Source: Halopseudomonas maritima (GTDB lineage Bacteria > Pseudomonadota > Gammaproteobacteria > Pseudomonadales > Pseudomonadaceae). From it: a stretch of DNA of 64,000 nt. Shown here piece by piece: positions 34,876 through 44,030 of the stretch (the first letter of the stretch is position 1; every line of letters starts with the position of its first letter). The stretch covers positions 3,654,001 to 3,718,000 of the forward strand of contig NZ_CP079801.1 in assembly GCF_021545785.1 (NCBI RefSeq), given 5' to 3'. Under the pieces are notes generated by a model, which made no database searches, was not told the origin of the DNA, and was given only the letters and a program-made list of their open reading frames with translations. The position numbers were made by a program, and so were the translations under genes.

Positions 34876-35997
34876 ATGCGTGAGCCCACTCGTCGGCGCA
34901 CTCAAACGACTCTGCCGGCCGTGACCGGTTACCGGGCGCAGTTCCGCAAGCTGTTCTGTTCCTCTCGCCTGGCGTCTGCCGTCAGCCTCAGCGCCGCGTT
35001 GCTTGCCGCGCCGGCTGTGCTGGCCGATACCGTTGCCGAGGCGCCCAAGCCGGCCATTCAGTCCGAGCTGGCCAGCCATACACTGTTGCTGGATGTCGCC
35101 GCTGCTGGCGAGCGTCTGGTTGCCGTGGGTAGTCGTGGGCATATCGTCTATTCCGACGATCAGGGTAGCAGCTGGACTCAGGCCGATGTGCCAGCACGAC
35201 AATTGCTGACAGCTGTGTACTTTGCCGATGCCAACAACGGCTGGGCGGTAGGACATGACTCGGTCATCCTGCATAGCAGCGACGCCGGCGCCAGCTGGGA
35301 GCTGCAATACCGCGATCCCGAGCTGGACATGCCCGAAGACCCGAACGGCCCCGGTCTGCTGGAACGCCCGCTGATGGACGTCTGGTTCCGTGATGCCCGC
35401 ACCGGGTTTGCCTTTGGCGCCTATGGCATCTATCTGCGCACCGATGACGGCGGCAAGACCTGGGAAGACCTGTCTTTCGACATCGACAACCCCGACGGCT
35501 TCCACTACAACGCGGTCACGCCGGTGAAAGGCGCCGGCCTGTTCCTGGCTGGTGAAATGGGCACCCTGTATCGCTCTGCCGATTTTGGTGATACCTGGGA
35601 AACCCTGCAGAACTCGCCCTACGATGGCACCTGGTTCGGCGCCGCCGGCACCGGCGAGGCTAATCAGGTACTGGTCTGGGGTCTGCGCGGTAACATGTTC
35701 CGCTCTGCCGACTTTGGCGACACCTGGGAGCAGGTTGAGCTGAATACGCCGAATAATGGCCCGCTGGAGTCGACCTTGCTGGGCGGCACCTTGTCTGCAG
35801 GCGACAGCCTGGCGGTCGTTGGCGCCGGCGGCGTTGTGCTGACCAGCAACGACAGGGGCGAGAGCTTCGAAGTGGCTGTGCGTCCCGATCGTGTCGCGCT
35901 GGCAACGGCCAAGTATCTGCCTGACGGTCAGATGCTGCTGGTGGGTCAGCACGGTGTGGTCAAGGCATCCCCCAAGGGTCTGCCCAACAATCAATAA
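34876..35997 (+). CDS. YCF48/BNR-type beta-propeller, exported (copy 2)
   Basis: 373-aa paralogue of the protein at 31097. It has a signal sequence ending LLAAPAVLA before DTVAEAPKPAIQSELASHTL and six Asp-box-like motifs (YSDDQGSSW, HSSDAGASW, RTDDGGKTW, RSADFGDTW twice, TSNDRGESF). Long identical blocks with copy 1 (for example FDIDNPDGFHYNA versus YDIDNPDGFHYNA) show a tandem duplication, while the signal peptides differ. AGGGAG at 34862 selects ATG 34876; the frame extends upstream to 34774 without a site. The partner exporter follows after 24 nt. Confidence 0.85.
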   Translation: MREPTRRRTQTTLPAVTGYRAQFRKLFCSSRLASAVSLSAALLAAPAVLADTVAEAPKPAIQSELASHTLLLDVAAAGERLVAVGSRGHIVYSDDQGSSWTQADVPARQLLTAVYFADANNGWAVGHDSVILHSSDAGASWELQYRDPELDMPEDPNGPGLLERPLMDVWFRDARTGFAFGAYGIYLRTDDGGKTWEDLSFDIDNPDGFHYNAVTPVKGAGLFLAGEMGTLYRSADFGDTWETLQNSPYDGTWFGAAGTGEANQVLVWGLRGNMFRSADFGDTWEQVELNTPNNGPLESTLLGGTLSAGDSLAVVGAGGVVLTSNDRGESFEVAVRPDRVALATAKYLPDGQMLLVGQHGVVKASPKGLPNNQ

Positions 35998-36021
35998 GAA
36001 ATAGCTGCCAGGAGAGTCTGG

Positions 36022-38376
36022 ATGTCCAAGCATCATCAGGAGACGAGCGCGCCTTTTGTGGAGCGCCTTATCTTCAATAACCGCATCGTCGTATTGCTGC
36101 TGTTCTCGCTGCTGACCCTGTTTTTCGGGTACCAGGCGGCGCAGGTCAAGCCCGACACCAGCTTTGAGAAGATGATTCCTCTCAAGCACCCCTATATCGC
36201 CAACATGATTGAGCACCAGAATGATCTGCCGAACCTCGGCAACACCATTCGTATTGCGGTGGCGATCAAGGATGGCGACATCTTCTCCACCGAGTACATG
36301 GAAACCCTCAAGCGCATCAACGATGAGGTGTTCTTCCTGCCGGGTGTAGACCGTTCCAACCTGCGCTCGCTGTGGACGCCGAACGTGCGTTGGACCGAGG
36401 TAACCGAGTACGGCTTTGACGGTGGCCCGGTAGCCAACCGCCCGGCGTACCTGAGCGAGGCTGATCTGGACGAGCTGCGTGAAAACGTACTCAAATCTGG
36501 TGAAATCGGCCGTTTGGTGGCGAACAACTTCAAGTCCACCATCATCGATATCCCGCTGCAGGAAGCCTATCCCAACCCGGAAAACCAGGGTGAGCTGATT
36601 CAGCTCGATTACGGTGATTTCTCTCGCCAGCTGGAAGAGAAGATCCGTACCGAGTTTCAGGGTGAAAATCCGAACATCCAGATCCACATTGTTGGTTTTG
36701 CCAAAAAGGTCGGTGACCTGATCGACGGCATCATCAAGGTGGTCATGTTCTTCGGCGCTGCGCTGGCGATCACCTTTGTGCTGCTGATGATCTTCACTCG
36801 CTGCTTCAAGAGCTCGATCACCACCCTGATCTGTTCGGTGATTGCGGTCGTCTGGCAGCTGGGTCTGCTGCGCACACTGGGCTTTGGTCTGGACCCGTAC
36901 TCGATTCTGGTGCCGTTCCTGGTGTTCGCCATCGGTATCTCCCATGGTGTACAGATCATCAACGGCATGGCCATTGAGTACACCGGCGCAGACGATGCGC
37001 AAACGGCTGCCCGCCGCGCTTTCCGTGCGCTGTACATTCCGGGCATCGTGGCGCTGATCTCCGACGCCGTTGGCTTTGTAACCCTGCTGCTGATCGAGAT
37101 TGAAGTTATTCGCGAGCTGGGTATCGCTGCGTCTGTTGGTGTCGGTGTGATCATTCTGACCAACCTGATGCTGCTGCCGATCCTGATGTCCTACATCGGT
37201 ATCAGCCGCAAGGCGGTCGAGCGTAACCGCAACCTGGCCAATCGCCCGCAAAAGCTGTGGCTGGGCATTGCCAAGTTCGCCCATCCGGCGGTGGCGCCCA
37301 TCTCTGTGGTGCTGGCGATCATTGCCTTTGCCTTCGGTATCTACCACGGCAAGAACGTCGCCATTGGCGACCTCGACCCGGGTGCCCCGGAGCTGCGTGC
37401 TGATTCGCGCTACAACCTCGATAACCAGTTCATCATCGAGAACTACTCCACCAGCTCCGATATTCTGGTGGTCATGGTCAAGACGCCGGCAGAGCGCTGC
37501 TCGGCCTACGAGACCATGGAAGCCATCGATCAGCTGGAATGGCGCATGAACAACCTGGACGGCGTGCAGTCAGCGGTATCGCTGGTGACCGTTGCCAAGC
37601 AGGTGATCATGGGTAACAACGAGGGCAACCTGAAGTGGCAGACCCTGTCGCGTAACCAGGACAACCTGAACAACGCCATCAGCCGTGCGCCGTCTGGCAT
37701 GTTCAACTCGGCCTGTTCGCTGGCGCCGGTGATGGTCTTCCTGGATGACCACAAGGCCGAAACCCTGCAGCGCGCAACCGCCGCAGTGGAGGAGTTCGCT
37801 GCCGAGTACAACACCGACGACCTGCAGTTCCTGCTGGCAGCCGGTAATGCTGGTATCGAAGCGGCCACCAACGTGGTGATCGAGGCCTCTCAGACCAAGA
37901 TGCTGCTGACCGTATACGCGGTGGTCATCCTGATGTGTCTGATCACCTTCCGCTCGATCCGTGCGGTGCTGTGTATCATCATCCCGCTGGCACTGACCTC
38001 GGTTCTGGCCAACGCGTTGATGGCCTTCCTTGGCATTGGTGTGAAGGTAGCAACCCTGCCGGTAATCGCGCTGGGTGTGGGGATTGGTGTTGACTACGGT
38101 ATCTATATCTACAGCCGCCTGGAGACCTACCTGCGTCAGGGCCTGCCGCTGCAGGAAGCCTATTATGAAACCTTGAAGACCACAGGTAAGGCTGTGACCT
38201 TCACCGGCTTCACCCTGGCTATCGGCGTTGCCACCTGGATCTTCTCGGCCATCAAGTTCCAGGCTGACATGGGTATCCTGCTGACCTTCATGTTCCTGTG
38301 GAACATGTTCGGCGCCCTGTGGCTGCTGCCTGCACTGGCGCGCTTCCTGATCCGTCCGGACAAGCTGCGTAGCTGA
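36022..38376 (+). CDS. MMPL/SSD-type RND exporter (copy 2)
   Basis: 784-aa paralogue of the exporter at 32252 with the same two-repeat, roughly 12-TM layout and many identical segments (NVRWTEVTEYGFDGGPV; SRAPSGMFNSACSLAPVM; GVGIGVDYGIYIYSRLET). Differences concentrate in the cytoplasmic linker after the first TM block and in the C-terminal tail. The Shine-Dalgarno leader is shared with copy 1. It ends in a strong bidirectional terminator. The two copies may form a heteromer or handle related cargo; I cannot tell which. Confidence 0.87.
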   Translation: MSKHHQETSAPFVERLIFNNRIVVLLLFSLLTLFFGYQAAQVKPDTSFEKMIPLKHPYIANMIEHQNDLPNLGNTIRIAVAIKDGDIFSTEYMETLKRINDEVFFLPGVDRSNLRSLWTPNVRWTEVTEYGFDGGPVANRPAYLSEADLDELRENVLKSGEIGRLVANNFKSTIIDIPLQEAYPNPENQGELIQLDYGDFSRQLEEKIRTEFQGENPNIQIHIVGFAKKVGDLIDGIIKVVMFFGAALAITFVLLMIFTRCFKSSITTLICSVIAVVWQLGLLRTLGFGLDPYSILVPFLVFAIGISHGVQIINGMAIEYTGADDAQTAARRAFRALYIPGIVALISDAVGFVTLLLIEIEVIRELGIAASVGVGVIILTNLMLLPILMSYIGISRKAVERNRNLANRPQKLWLGIAKFAHPAVAPISVVLAIIAFAFGIYHGKNVAIGDLDPGAPELRADSRYNLDNQFIIENYSTSSDILVVMVKTPAERCSAYETMEAIDQLEWRMNNLDGVQSAVSLVTVAKQVIMGNNEGNLKWQTLSRNQDNLNNAISRAPSGMFNSACSLAPVMVFLDDHKAETLQRATAAVEEFAAEYNTDDLQFLLAAGNAGIEAATNVVIEASQTKMLLTVYAVVILMCLITFRSIRAVLCIIIPLALTSVLANALMAFLGIGVKVATLPVIALGVGIGVDYGIYIYSRLETYLRQGLPLQEAYYETLKTTGKAVTFTGFTLAIGVATWIFSAIKFQADMGILLTFMFLWNMFGALWLLPALARFLIRPDKLRS

Positions 38377-38390
38377 GTGGGTTGATGCAC

Positions 38391-38418
38391 AAAAAAACCG
38401 CCTTCGGGCGGTTTTTTT
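38391..38418. terminator. Bidirectional terminator
   Basis: Seven A, then CCGCC (38398-38402), loop TTCG, GGCGG (38407-38411) and seven T. It lies between the exporter (+) and the serine hydrolase (-). Confidence 0.92.
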
Positions 38419-38445
38419 GTGGGCGCGTGCCGGGGGCGGGGCGGG

Positions 38446-39663
38446 TCAGTCCACTAGCGCACCATTGATAATGGCGCGCAGCTCCTGGCGCACGGCATAG
38501 CTGGAGGAGGGAATCAGTTGGGTCATGAAGACCATTAACAGATCTTCTACCGGGTCGATGAAGAAGTTGGTGCTGGCCATGCCGCCCCAGCCGTATTCGC
38601 CCGTTGAGCCGTTGGTCTGTGACTTGGCGACGTCAATCTTGACCGAAAACCCCAGGCCAAAGCCGCTGCCGTCGTAGGGCGTTTCGCTGAAGGAGCCGAC
38701 GGAGACACCCGGCAGGTCCTGATTGTTGGGCAGGTGGTTCATGCGCATGAATTCCAGCGTCTTGCGACCGATGATGCGTGCGCCGTCCAGCTCGCCACCG
38801 TTGGCCAGGGCTTGGGCGAAGCGGTAATAGTCGTCGATGGTGGAGACCAGTCCGCCGCCGCCCGACAAAAAGCCGTGCGCTTTGCTGAAATTGGAGTCCT
38901 GCGGATCATCCTGCAGGCTGAAACTGCCGCCGGGCTGGAACTGGTAGCAGGCGGCAAAGCGCGCCAGCTTGTCGGCGGGTACGGTGAAGAAGGTGTCAAG
39001 CATGCCCAGTGGCGCGAAGATGTGGCGCTGGAAATACTCATCCAGAGTCAGGCCGGATAGTAACTGCACCAGATAGCCGCACACGTCGGTTGCGACAGAG
39101 TAGTTCCAGGCGGTGCCGGGTGAAAACTCCAGTGGCAGGCGGCCCAGTTCCTCGATCAGCCGATCCAGCGTCAAGCCGGGGCCGCCGTCGAGCTTGAGGC
39201 TGCGGTAGGCGGCGTCGACGTTGGTGCGGTTCATAAAGCCGTAGGTCAGGCCCGACTGATGGGTAAGCAGGTCGCGGATGGTCATCGGCCGTTCGCAGGC
39301 GGTGGTCAGTACCTGCGGGTAGACACCGGTCTTGTAGACACGCAGGTTGTTCCAGCTGGGGATGTACTTGTGCACCGGGTCATCGAGCAGAAAGCGGCCC
39401 TGCTCGTACAGCTGCATCAGGGCGATGGAGGTAACCGGTTTGGTCATCGAGTAGATGCGAAAGAGAGTGTCGCGCTCAACCGGCAGGCCGCGTTCGACAT
39501 CCCGCAGGCCCTGCGCATGGCAATACACCAGTTCACCGCGGCGGGCGACCAGCGTCAGGGCGCCGGGCAGCTTGCCCGCGTCGATGTAGGCTGATTGCAG
39601 ATGGGAGCGGATACGCGAAATCCGTTCCAGATCGACGCCGGCGATGCAGTTTCTGTGTGCCAT
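38446..39663 (-). CDS. Serine hydrolase, class C beta-lactamase/esterase family
   Basis: 405-aa protein of the penicillin-binding/beta-lactamase-like esterase family (PF00144). The nucleophile motif S-x-x-K is Ser72-Met-Thr-Lys75 (FRIYSMTKPVTS). The Tyr motif is WNYSVATD, and YGWGGMAST is the third block, of the type seen in EstB-like esterases, where a lactamase has K-T-G. No signal peptide, so it is probably a cytoplasmic esterase, not a resistance enzyme. ATG 39663 has no strong Shine-Dalgarno. Confidence 0.9.
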   Translation of the reverse strand: MAHRNCIAGVDLERISRIRSHLQSAYIDAGKLPGALTLVARRGELVYCHAQGLRDVERGLPVERDTLFRIYSMTKPVTSIALMQLYEQGRFLLDDPVHKYIPSWNNLRVYKTGVYPQVLTTACERPMTIRDLLTHQSGLTYGFMNRTNVDAAYRSLKLDGGPGLTLDRLIEELGRLPLEFSPGTAWNYSVATDVCGYLVQLLSGLTLDEYFQRHIFAPLGMLDTFFTVPADKLARFAACYQFQPGGSFSLQDDPQDSNFSKAHGFLSGGGGLVSTIDDYYRFAQALANGGELDGARIIGRKTLEFMRMNHLPNNQDLPGVSVGSFSETPYDGSGFGLGFSVKIDVAKSQTNGSTGEYGWGGMASTNFFIDPVEDLLMVFMTQLIPSSSYAVRQELRAIINGALVD

Positions 39664-39872
39664 TTTTAGAGGTATCCGTGCTGTGCGTGAACCCAGAATA
39701 GTAGCCTGCCAGGTGTGCTGACAGAAGGCGCTGGCGATGGCAAATGCCAGGTCATGCGGGGAGGTGATAGCCGTTACAAAATAAAGTCGCTTTTACCCCT
39801 TGGCAGCTCTTGTGCGGCGGCGCGGCACGGAGTAAAAAGCGCGCACCGTAGCGGCCTGAGGATTGCGATGAA

Positions 39873-40250
39873 ATGAGCGACCATTCGCCCTGTCTGAACT
39901 GCGGCGCCTGTTGCGCCACATTCAGGGTGTCTTTTTACTGGGGAGAAACCGACAGTGCCCCAGGGGGTGACGTACCCACCCACCTTACCGAACAGTTAAC
40001 GCCTTACCGTGCCTGCATGCAGGGCACCAATCAGCCCAAGCCGCGCTGCGTCGGCCTGTTGGGCACGGTTGGGGAGGGCGTGCGTTGCAATATTTATGAG
40101 CAGCGCCCCAGTCCGTGCAGGGAGTTTCCCTTCCACGGCGAAAACGGCCAGGACAGTCCGGAATGTCAGCGCGCCAGAGCCGCCCACGGCTTGCCCCCGC
40201 TGCCATCCAACCCGACGCGTCCGCGGCTGATTCCGACGATCGCAGCTTGA
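39873..40250 (+). CDS. YkgJ-family cysteine cluster protein
   Basis: 125-aa soluble protein with the typical cysteine cluster: CLNCGACCATF at the start, then RCVGLLG, RCNIYEQRPSPCREFPFHG, and a later C in SPECQRA. The family binds zinc or an iron-sulfur centre; the function is unknown. ATG 39873 has GAGG 11 nt upstream; the nearby ATG 39868 is followed directly by a stop. It converges with the metallopeptidase gene at 40288, separated by a hairpin. Confidence 0.9.
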   Translation: MSDHSPCLNCGACCATFRVSFYWGETDSAPGGDVPTHLTEQLTPYRACMQGTNQPKPRCVGLLGTVGEGVRCNIYEQRPSPCREFPFHGENGQDSPECQRARAAHGLPPLPSNPTRPRLIPTIAA

Positions 40251-40258
40251 GCTGTGTG

Positions 40259-40284
40259 CACGCACGCCGGCTTCGGCGCGCGTG
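40259..40284. terminator. Hairpin between converging genes, no U-tract
   Basis: CACGCACGCCG (40259-40269) pairs with CGGCGCGCGTG (40274-40284) with one mismatch around loop GCTT. It fills most of the 37-nt gap between the stop codons at 40250 and 40288. It probably helps both 3' ends. Confidence 0.45.
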
Positions 40285-40287
40285 ACG

Positions 40288-41433
40288 TCAGTCGGCGCTA
40301 GTGCGAGTGCTGCTATCGGCAATCAGGGCATGCACCAGATACAGCTTGCGCAGGCTGTCGACGTTGAGCACAAAGGGGTAGATGTCGGTTTGCCCCATGC
40401 TGCGCGCCAGCACGTTCAGCACGCTGCTGAGCTGCACCCAGCGGTTGCAGAAATCCAGAAAGGCGGCGCGCTCGTCCTGACCAAGTGGCAAGGACGGTAG
40501 CTGGCTGCTGTCGAAGGGTTCGACCTGCATGGCCAGGCTGCCGGGTTGGATGCCAAAGTCCAGCGCGGCGTTCAGGGTGTCGGTCATGTGCAGATAGTGC
40601 GCCCAGGTTTCGGCCCAGTCCTCCCATGGGTGGGCGCTGGCGTACTGGCTGATGAAATGCTGCTGCCAGTTGCTGACGGGCTGTTGGTAGTGCGTTTTGA
40701 GGGCGGCCTGGTAGTCAGCGCGCTCATCGCCGAACAGCTCGCGGTAGGGCGTCAGCCAGTCGCTGTTCTGCACCAGCCGATCCCAGTAGTAGTGGCCGCT
40801 CTCATGGCGGAAGTGGCCAAGCAGGGTGCGATAGTGTTCGTGCAGTTGCTGGCGGCGCTGCTCGCGGTTGGCCGGATCGGCTTCGGCCAGATCCAGGGTG
40901 ATTTCACCGGCCATGTGTCCGGTAGTTACCGGTGGCCCTCCAGGCAACTGGCGCAGCAGGTGAAAGCCCAGGCCATGCTCCGGGTCCAGCCTGCGCGGTA
41001 CCACAGGCAGCCCAAGCAGCACCAGTTGGGCTACCAGCCGGCGTTTGGCTTGCTCCACCTCCAGCCACAGAGCGCCGCTATCCGGCTGGCTGAGGTCGGG
41101 GATGGTCAGGTTGAGGTCACATGCCAGGCATAGGCTGGCGTCGCTTTCAGCCGGAATCATCCAGTTGCATTGGGCGGGGCCTTTGCGGTTGGCGCAGCAG
41201 CGCACAGCTCGCGGGTTGTCCCCTTGGGTCTGCCAGTGCTCTGCGTCGGGCTGCAGGGCCAGCAACTGGCCTGTGGCTGGCAGATAGCCCAGCTCGGCAC
41301 CGCAGCGCAGGCAGTGGGTATTGTCGAAGAATATTGGCTGGCCGCAGCTGCAGCGCTGCAGCAAGCCGTTGGGGTGGTAATCGAACAGCTGTTGTCCGCG
41401 ACTGCGTTGCAGCAGTTGCTCGAAATAGCTCAC
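40288..41433 (-). CDS. Putative zinc-ribbon metallopeptidase of the ATP-grasp/alpha-E cluster
   Basis: 381-aa protein. An N-terminal zinc ribbon (CSCGQPIFFDNTHCLRCG, Cys28/30/41/44) is followed by a second Cys group (CCANRKGPAQCNW and CLAC). A gluzincin-like motif HFRHESGHYYW (His-Glu-x-x-His) comes next, and EDWAETWAHYLH downstream offers the third ligand. This fits the zinc-ribbon/putative metallopeptidase family (DUF2248-like). GTG 41433 has GGAGG just upstream. It is the third gene of an operon with the ligase and alpha-E genes (18-nt gap to alpha-E), which suggests that it processes the same product or target protein. Confidence 0.82.
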   Translation of the reverse strand: MSYFEQLLQRSRGQQLFDYHPNGLLQRCSCGQPIFFDNTHCLRCGAELGYLPATGQLLALQPDAEHWQTQGDNPRAVRCCANRKGPAQCNWMIPAESDASLCLACDLNLTIPDLSQPDSGALWLEVEQAKRRLVAQLVLLGLPVVPRRLDPEHGLGFHLLRQLPGGPPVTTGHMAGEITLDLAEADPANREQRRQQLHEHYRTLLGHFRHESGHYYWDRLVQNSDWLTPYRELFGDERADYQAALKTHYQQPVSNWQQHFISQYASAHPWEDWAETWAHYLHMTDTLNAALDFGIQPGSLAMQVEPFDSSQLPSLPLGQDERAAFLDFCNRWVQLSSVLNVLARSMGQTDIYPFVLNVDSLRKLYLVHALIADSSTRTSAD

Positions 41434-41451
41434 TGGGCCTCCTGTGCGCGC

Positions 41452-42408
41452 TTAACTGCTGCTCTGCAGCTGCTCCTGGCCGGCGAAATAGGTTTGGCTG
41501 ATCGCTGCGTGCAGCTCGTCAAAGTCGATCTGAATCTCATCGACAAAGGCGTGCAGCTCATCGGGCTCGGCGGCCAGCAGGGTTACATCCGGTTTGCTCA
41601 GATTTTGCCGGCAGGTTTCCACCTCCTGCAGTGCCAGTTCGTGCCTGGGCAGGGTCTGCAGGGCGTTGGCCAAGCGTTCCATGCAGCAGGCTACGCTGCG
41701 CGGGAACAGCCGATCCTGCAGCAGGAAGCTAAGCACATCCGGGCCACGAATGCGCAACCGAACATGCTGACGGTACATCTGATAGCCGGTCAGTGACTTG
41801 AGTACGCTCATCCACTGCAATGTTTCAAAGGGCTTCAGGTCTTCGGCGCTGCGTGGCAACAGGTTGGCCGAGCGCACGTCGATGATGCGCGTGGTCATGT
41901 CGGCGCGTTCCAGCTGGCGTCCGAGCATCAGGAAGGAGCGCACCTGGGTGTAACTCAGGGTGCCCTCGATAAGCCCATTGACGGTTTGGCAGCTGCGGAT
42001 CACCCGGCCGAGAAAGGCGTCTCGCCGGCGCGGTGTGATACCAGAGCCCACCTGGTCCTTGACGCTCAGGTACAGCTGGTTGACCTCTTCCCAGATCTCA
42101 CGCGGGATTACGTCGCGGGTGGTGCGCAGGTTTTCGCGGGCGGCGGCCAGGGAGCTGAGAATCGAGCCGGAATAGCGGCGGTCACCGCACATGAAAGACA
42201 GCACGCTGGCTTCATCGCGGGTGGGGTAGAGCTCATCGAACAGGGCGTCGTTACCGGTGATGGCGATGATCTCGGCCCAGCCAAGCTTGGTCGAGCGGGG
42301 CAGGTCGAGCAGCAGATGGCTGTTGACGCTCAGCAGGCGAGCGGTGTCTTCGGCGCGCTCCAGGTAGCGGGCCATCCAGTAAATGTTTTCGGCTACACGT
42401 GAAAGCAT
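41452..42408 (-). CDS. Alpha-E domain protein
   Basis: 318-aa all-helical protein of the alpha-E (PF04168, former DUF403) family. It starts MLSRVAENIYWMARYLERAE, the family signature, and has repeated Arg/Glu helices (RSFLMLGRQLERADMTTRII). These proteins are nearly always encoded beside circularly permuted ATP-grasp ligases and transglutaminases; their biochemical role is not known. Here the start lies 3 nt after the ATP-grasp stop, a tight operon. The same domain also occurs fused to a second ATP-grasp at 47460. Confidence 0.92.
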   Translation of the reverse strand: MLSRVAENIYWMARYLERAEDTARLLSVNSHLLLDLPRSTKLGWAEIIAITGNDALFDELYPTRDEASVLSFMCGDRRYSGSILSSLAAARENLRTTRDVIPREIWEEVNQLYLSVKDQVGSGITPRRRDAFLGRVIRSCQTVNGLIEGTLSYTQVRSFLMLGRQLERADMTTRIIDVRSANLLPRSAEDLKPFETLQWMSVLKSLTGYQMYRQHVRLRIRGPDVLSFLLQDRLFPRSVACCMERLANALQTLPRHELALQEVETCRQNLSKPDVTLLAAEPDELHAFVDEIQIDFDELHAAISQTYFAGQEQLQSSS

Positions 42409-42411
42409 GAG

Positions 42412-43866
42412 TCAGTTCCCCGCCAGGTCAACGATCCAGGTGTCCTTGCTGCCGCCGCCCTGCGAGGAGTTGACGACCAGCGAGCCTTTGGTGAGTGCAA
42501 CCCGGGTCAGGCCGCCGGTCGTAACCCAGGTGGCTTCTCCAGACAGGATGAAGGGCCGCAGGTCCACGTGGCGCGGCTCCATACTGTTGCCGCACAGCGT
42601 TGGCGAGGTGGACAGGCTGAGTGTCGGCTGCGCCATGTAGTTGCGTGGGTCGGCTTTGATTAACTCGGCAAAGGTGTCACGTTCCTTTTTGGTCGCATGC
42701 GGGCCGATCAACATGCCGTAGCCGCCCGATTCGTTAGCCGGCTTGACCACCAGTTTGTCGAGGTTGTCGAGCACGTACTTGCGGTCATCGTCGAACATGC
42801 ACAGGTAACTGGGCACATTCGGCAGCAGCGGCTGCTGGCCCAGATAGTATTCGATGATCTTGGGCACAAAGGCGTAGATCACCTTGTCGTCTGCCACGCC
42901 GGCACCGGGCGCGTTGGCCAGTGCCACGTTGCCCTTGCGCCAGGCGCGCATCAGGCCGTGTACGCCGAGCATGGAGTCGGGGTTGAATACCTCGGGGTCG
43001 ATGAACATGTCATCGACGCGGCGGTAAATCACGTCCACCCGCGCCAGCCCGTCGATCTTGCGCATGTAGACGCAGTCGTCGTCACCGACTACCAGGTCCG
43101 TGCCCTCGACCAGTTGCACGCCCATCTGCTGGGCCAGATAGGAGTGCTCGTAGTAGGCCGAGTTGTAGATGCCGGGGGTGAGGATAACGATGCTCGGGTC
43201 GTCGCCGGGGCGCGGCGACAGCGAGGCGAGCATGTCATACAGCTGGGCGGTGTAGTCATCGACCGGCTGGATCAGCCCGGTGGCAAACAGGTCGGGCATC
43301 ACGCGCTTGGTGACGTTGCGGTTCTCCAGCATGTAGGACACACCGGAGGGGACGCGCAGATTGTCTTCCAAAACGTAGAGCGTACCGTCCTTGTCACGCA
43401 CCAGGTCCGAGCCGCAGATGTGGGCCCATACGTTGTGCGGGGTAGAGATGCCGACGCACTGGGGGCGGAAGTTAACCGACTGGGCCAGCACTTCCCTGGG
43501 CACCACGCCATCCTTGACGATTTTCTGGTCGTGGTAGAGGTCGTCGATAAACATGTTCAGCGCCTGTACGCGCTGCTTGAGCCCGGCGTCGGTCTTCTGC
43601 CACTCGGCCAGCGGGATGATGCGTGGCACGATGTCGAAGGGCCAGGCCCGGTCGATCATGCTGCCTTCGGTGTACACGGTAAAGGTGATACCCATCAGCT
43701 GGATGGCCACCTCGGCTGCGGTCTTGTGCTCGTTCAGCTCGCGGGCGTCGAGATCGGCGAGATACTGGCACAACAGCTCGGCCTCCGCGCGGGGCTGTCC
43801 CGGTGCCTTGATGAGTTCGTCGTAAAAGCCCTTCGAAGTGTAATCGTCCCAGTTTACTTTACTCAT
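42412..43866 (-). CDS. Circularly permuted ATP-grasp ligase
   Basis: 484-aa enzyme of the CP-ATP-grasp type 2 family, predicted to join a carboxylate to an amine with ATP. Key motifs are intact: LYVLEDNLRVPSG (the E-D-N metal-binding set), GSDLVRDKDG, the phosphate loop VVKPANESGGYGML and QPTLSLSTSP. These are partly lost in the fused paralogue at 47460, so this is the likely active ligase. The product and substrates are unknown. ATG 43866 has only a weak ribosome site. It heads the minus-strand operon and is divergent (217-nt gap) from the DUF2126 gene. Confidence 0.93.
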   Translation of the reverse strand: MSKVNWDDYTSKGFYDELIKAPGQPRAEAELLCQYLADLDARELNEHKTAAEVAIQLMGITFTVYTEGSMIDRAWPFDIVPRIIPLAEWQKTDAGLKQRVQALNMFIDDLYHDQKIVKDGVVPREVLAQSVNFRPQCVGISTPHNVWAHICGSDLVRDKDGTLYVLEDNLRVPSGVSYMLENRNVTKRVMPDLFATGLIQPVDDYTAQLYDMLASLSPRPGDDPSIVILTPGIYNSAYYEHSYLAQQMGVQLVEGTDLVVGDDDCVYMRKIDGLARVDVIYRRVDDMFIDPEVFNPDSMLGVHGLMRAWRKGNVALANAPGAGVADDKVIYAFVPKIIEYYLGQQPLLPNVPSYLCMFDDDRKYVLDNLDKLVVKPANESGGYGMLIGPHATKKERDTFAELIKADPRNYMAQPTLSLSTSPTLCGNSMEPRHVDLRPFILSGEATWVTTGGLTRVALTKGSLVVNSSQGGGSKDTWIVDLAGN

Positions 43867-44012
43867 TCAGCTACTCTATTCGCCAGGGAAAGGTCGGTGT
43901 GCAACCTGCAATTGCCATACCAGACGCACTGGATCGGGGCACGGTCCTGTTCAGCGCGTTATTACAGGCGGCAGCGAAGATTGTCACCCACCTGTGTTAA
44001 GGGTTGAGTATC

Positions 44013-44030
44013 GCTGTGCCTTGGCACAGC
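44013..44030. promoter_or_regulatory. Perfect 18-bp palindrome in the divergent promoter region
   Basis: GCTGTGCC (44013-44020), TT, GGCACAGC (44023-44030): perfect 8-bp arms. It overlaps the -24 element of the sigma-54 promoter at 44021-44037 and would be well placed for a repressor or could form by overlap with that element. Confidence 0.5.

Noticed and set aside
34750..37347. Very long antisense reading frame (865 codons, minus strand) across the second propeller-exporter pair; similar ones at 27896-30118 and 45170-47017
   Set aside because: They are antisense to strongly conserved genes, have no start signals, low-complexity Gln/His/Arg-rich translations and no family motif; they are expected from GC-rich codon bias.
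38446..39663. Beta-lactamase resistance gene
   Set aside because: No signal peptide and an esterase-like WGG third motif in place of the lactamase KTG.
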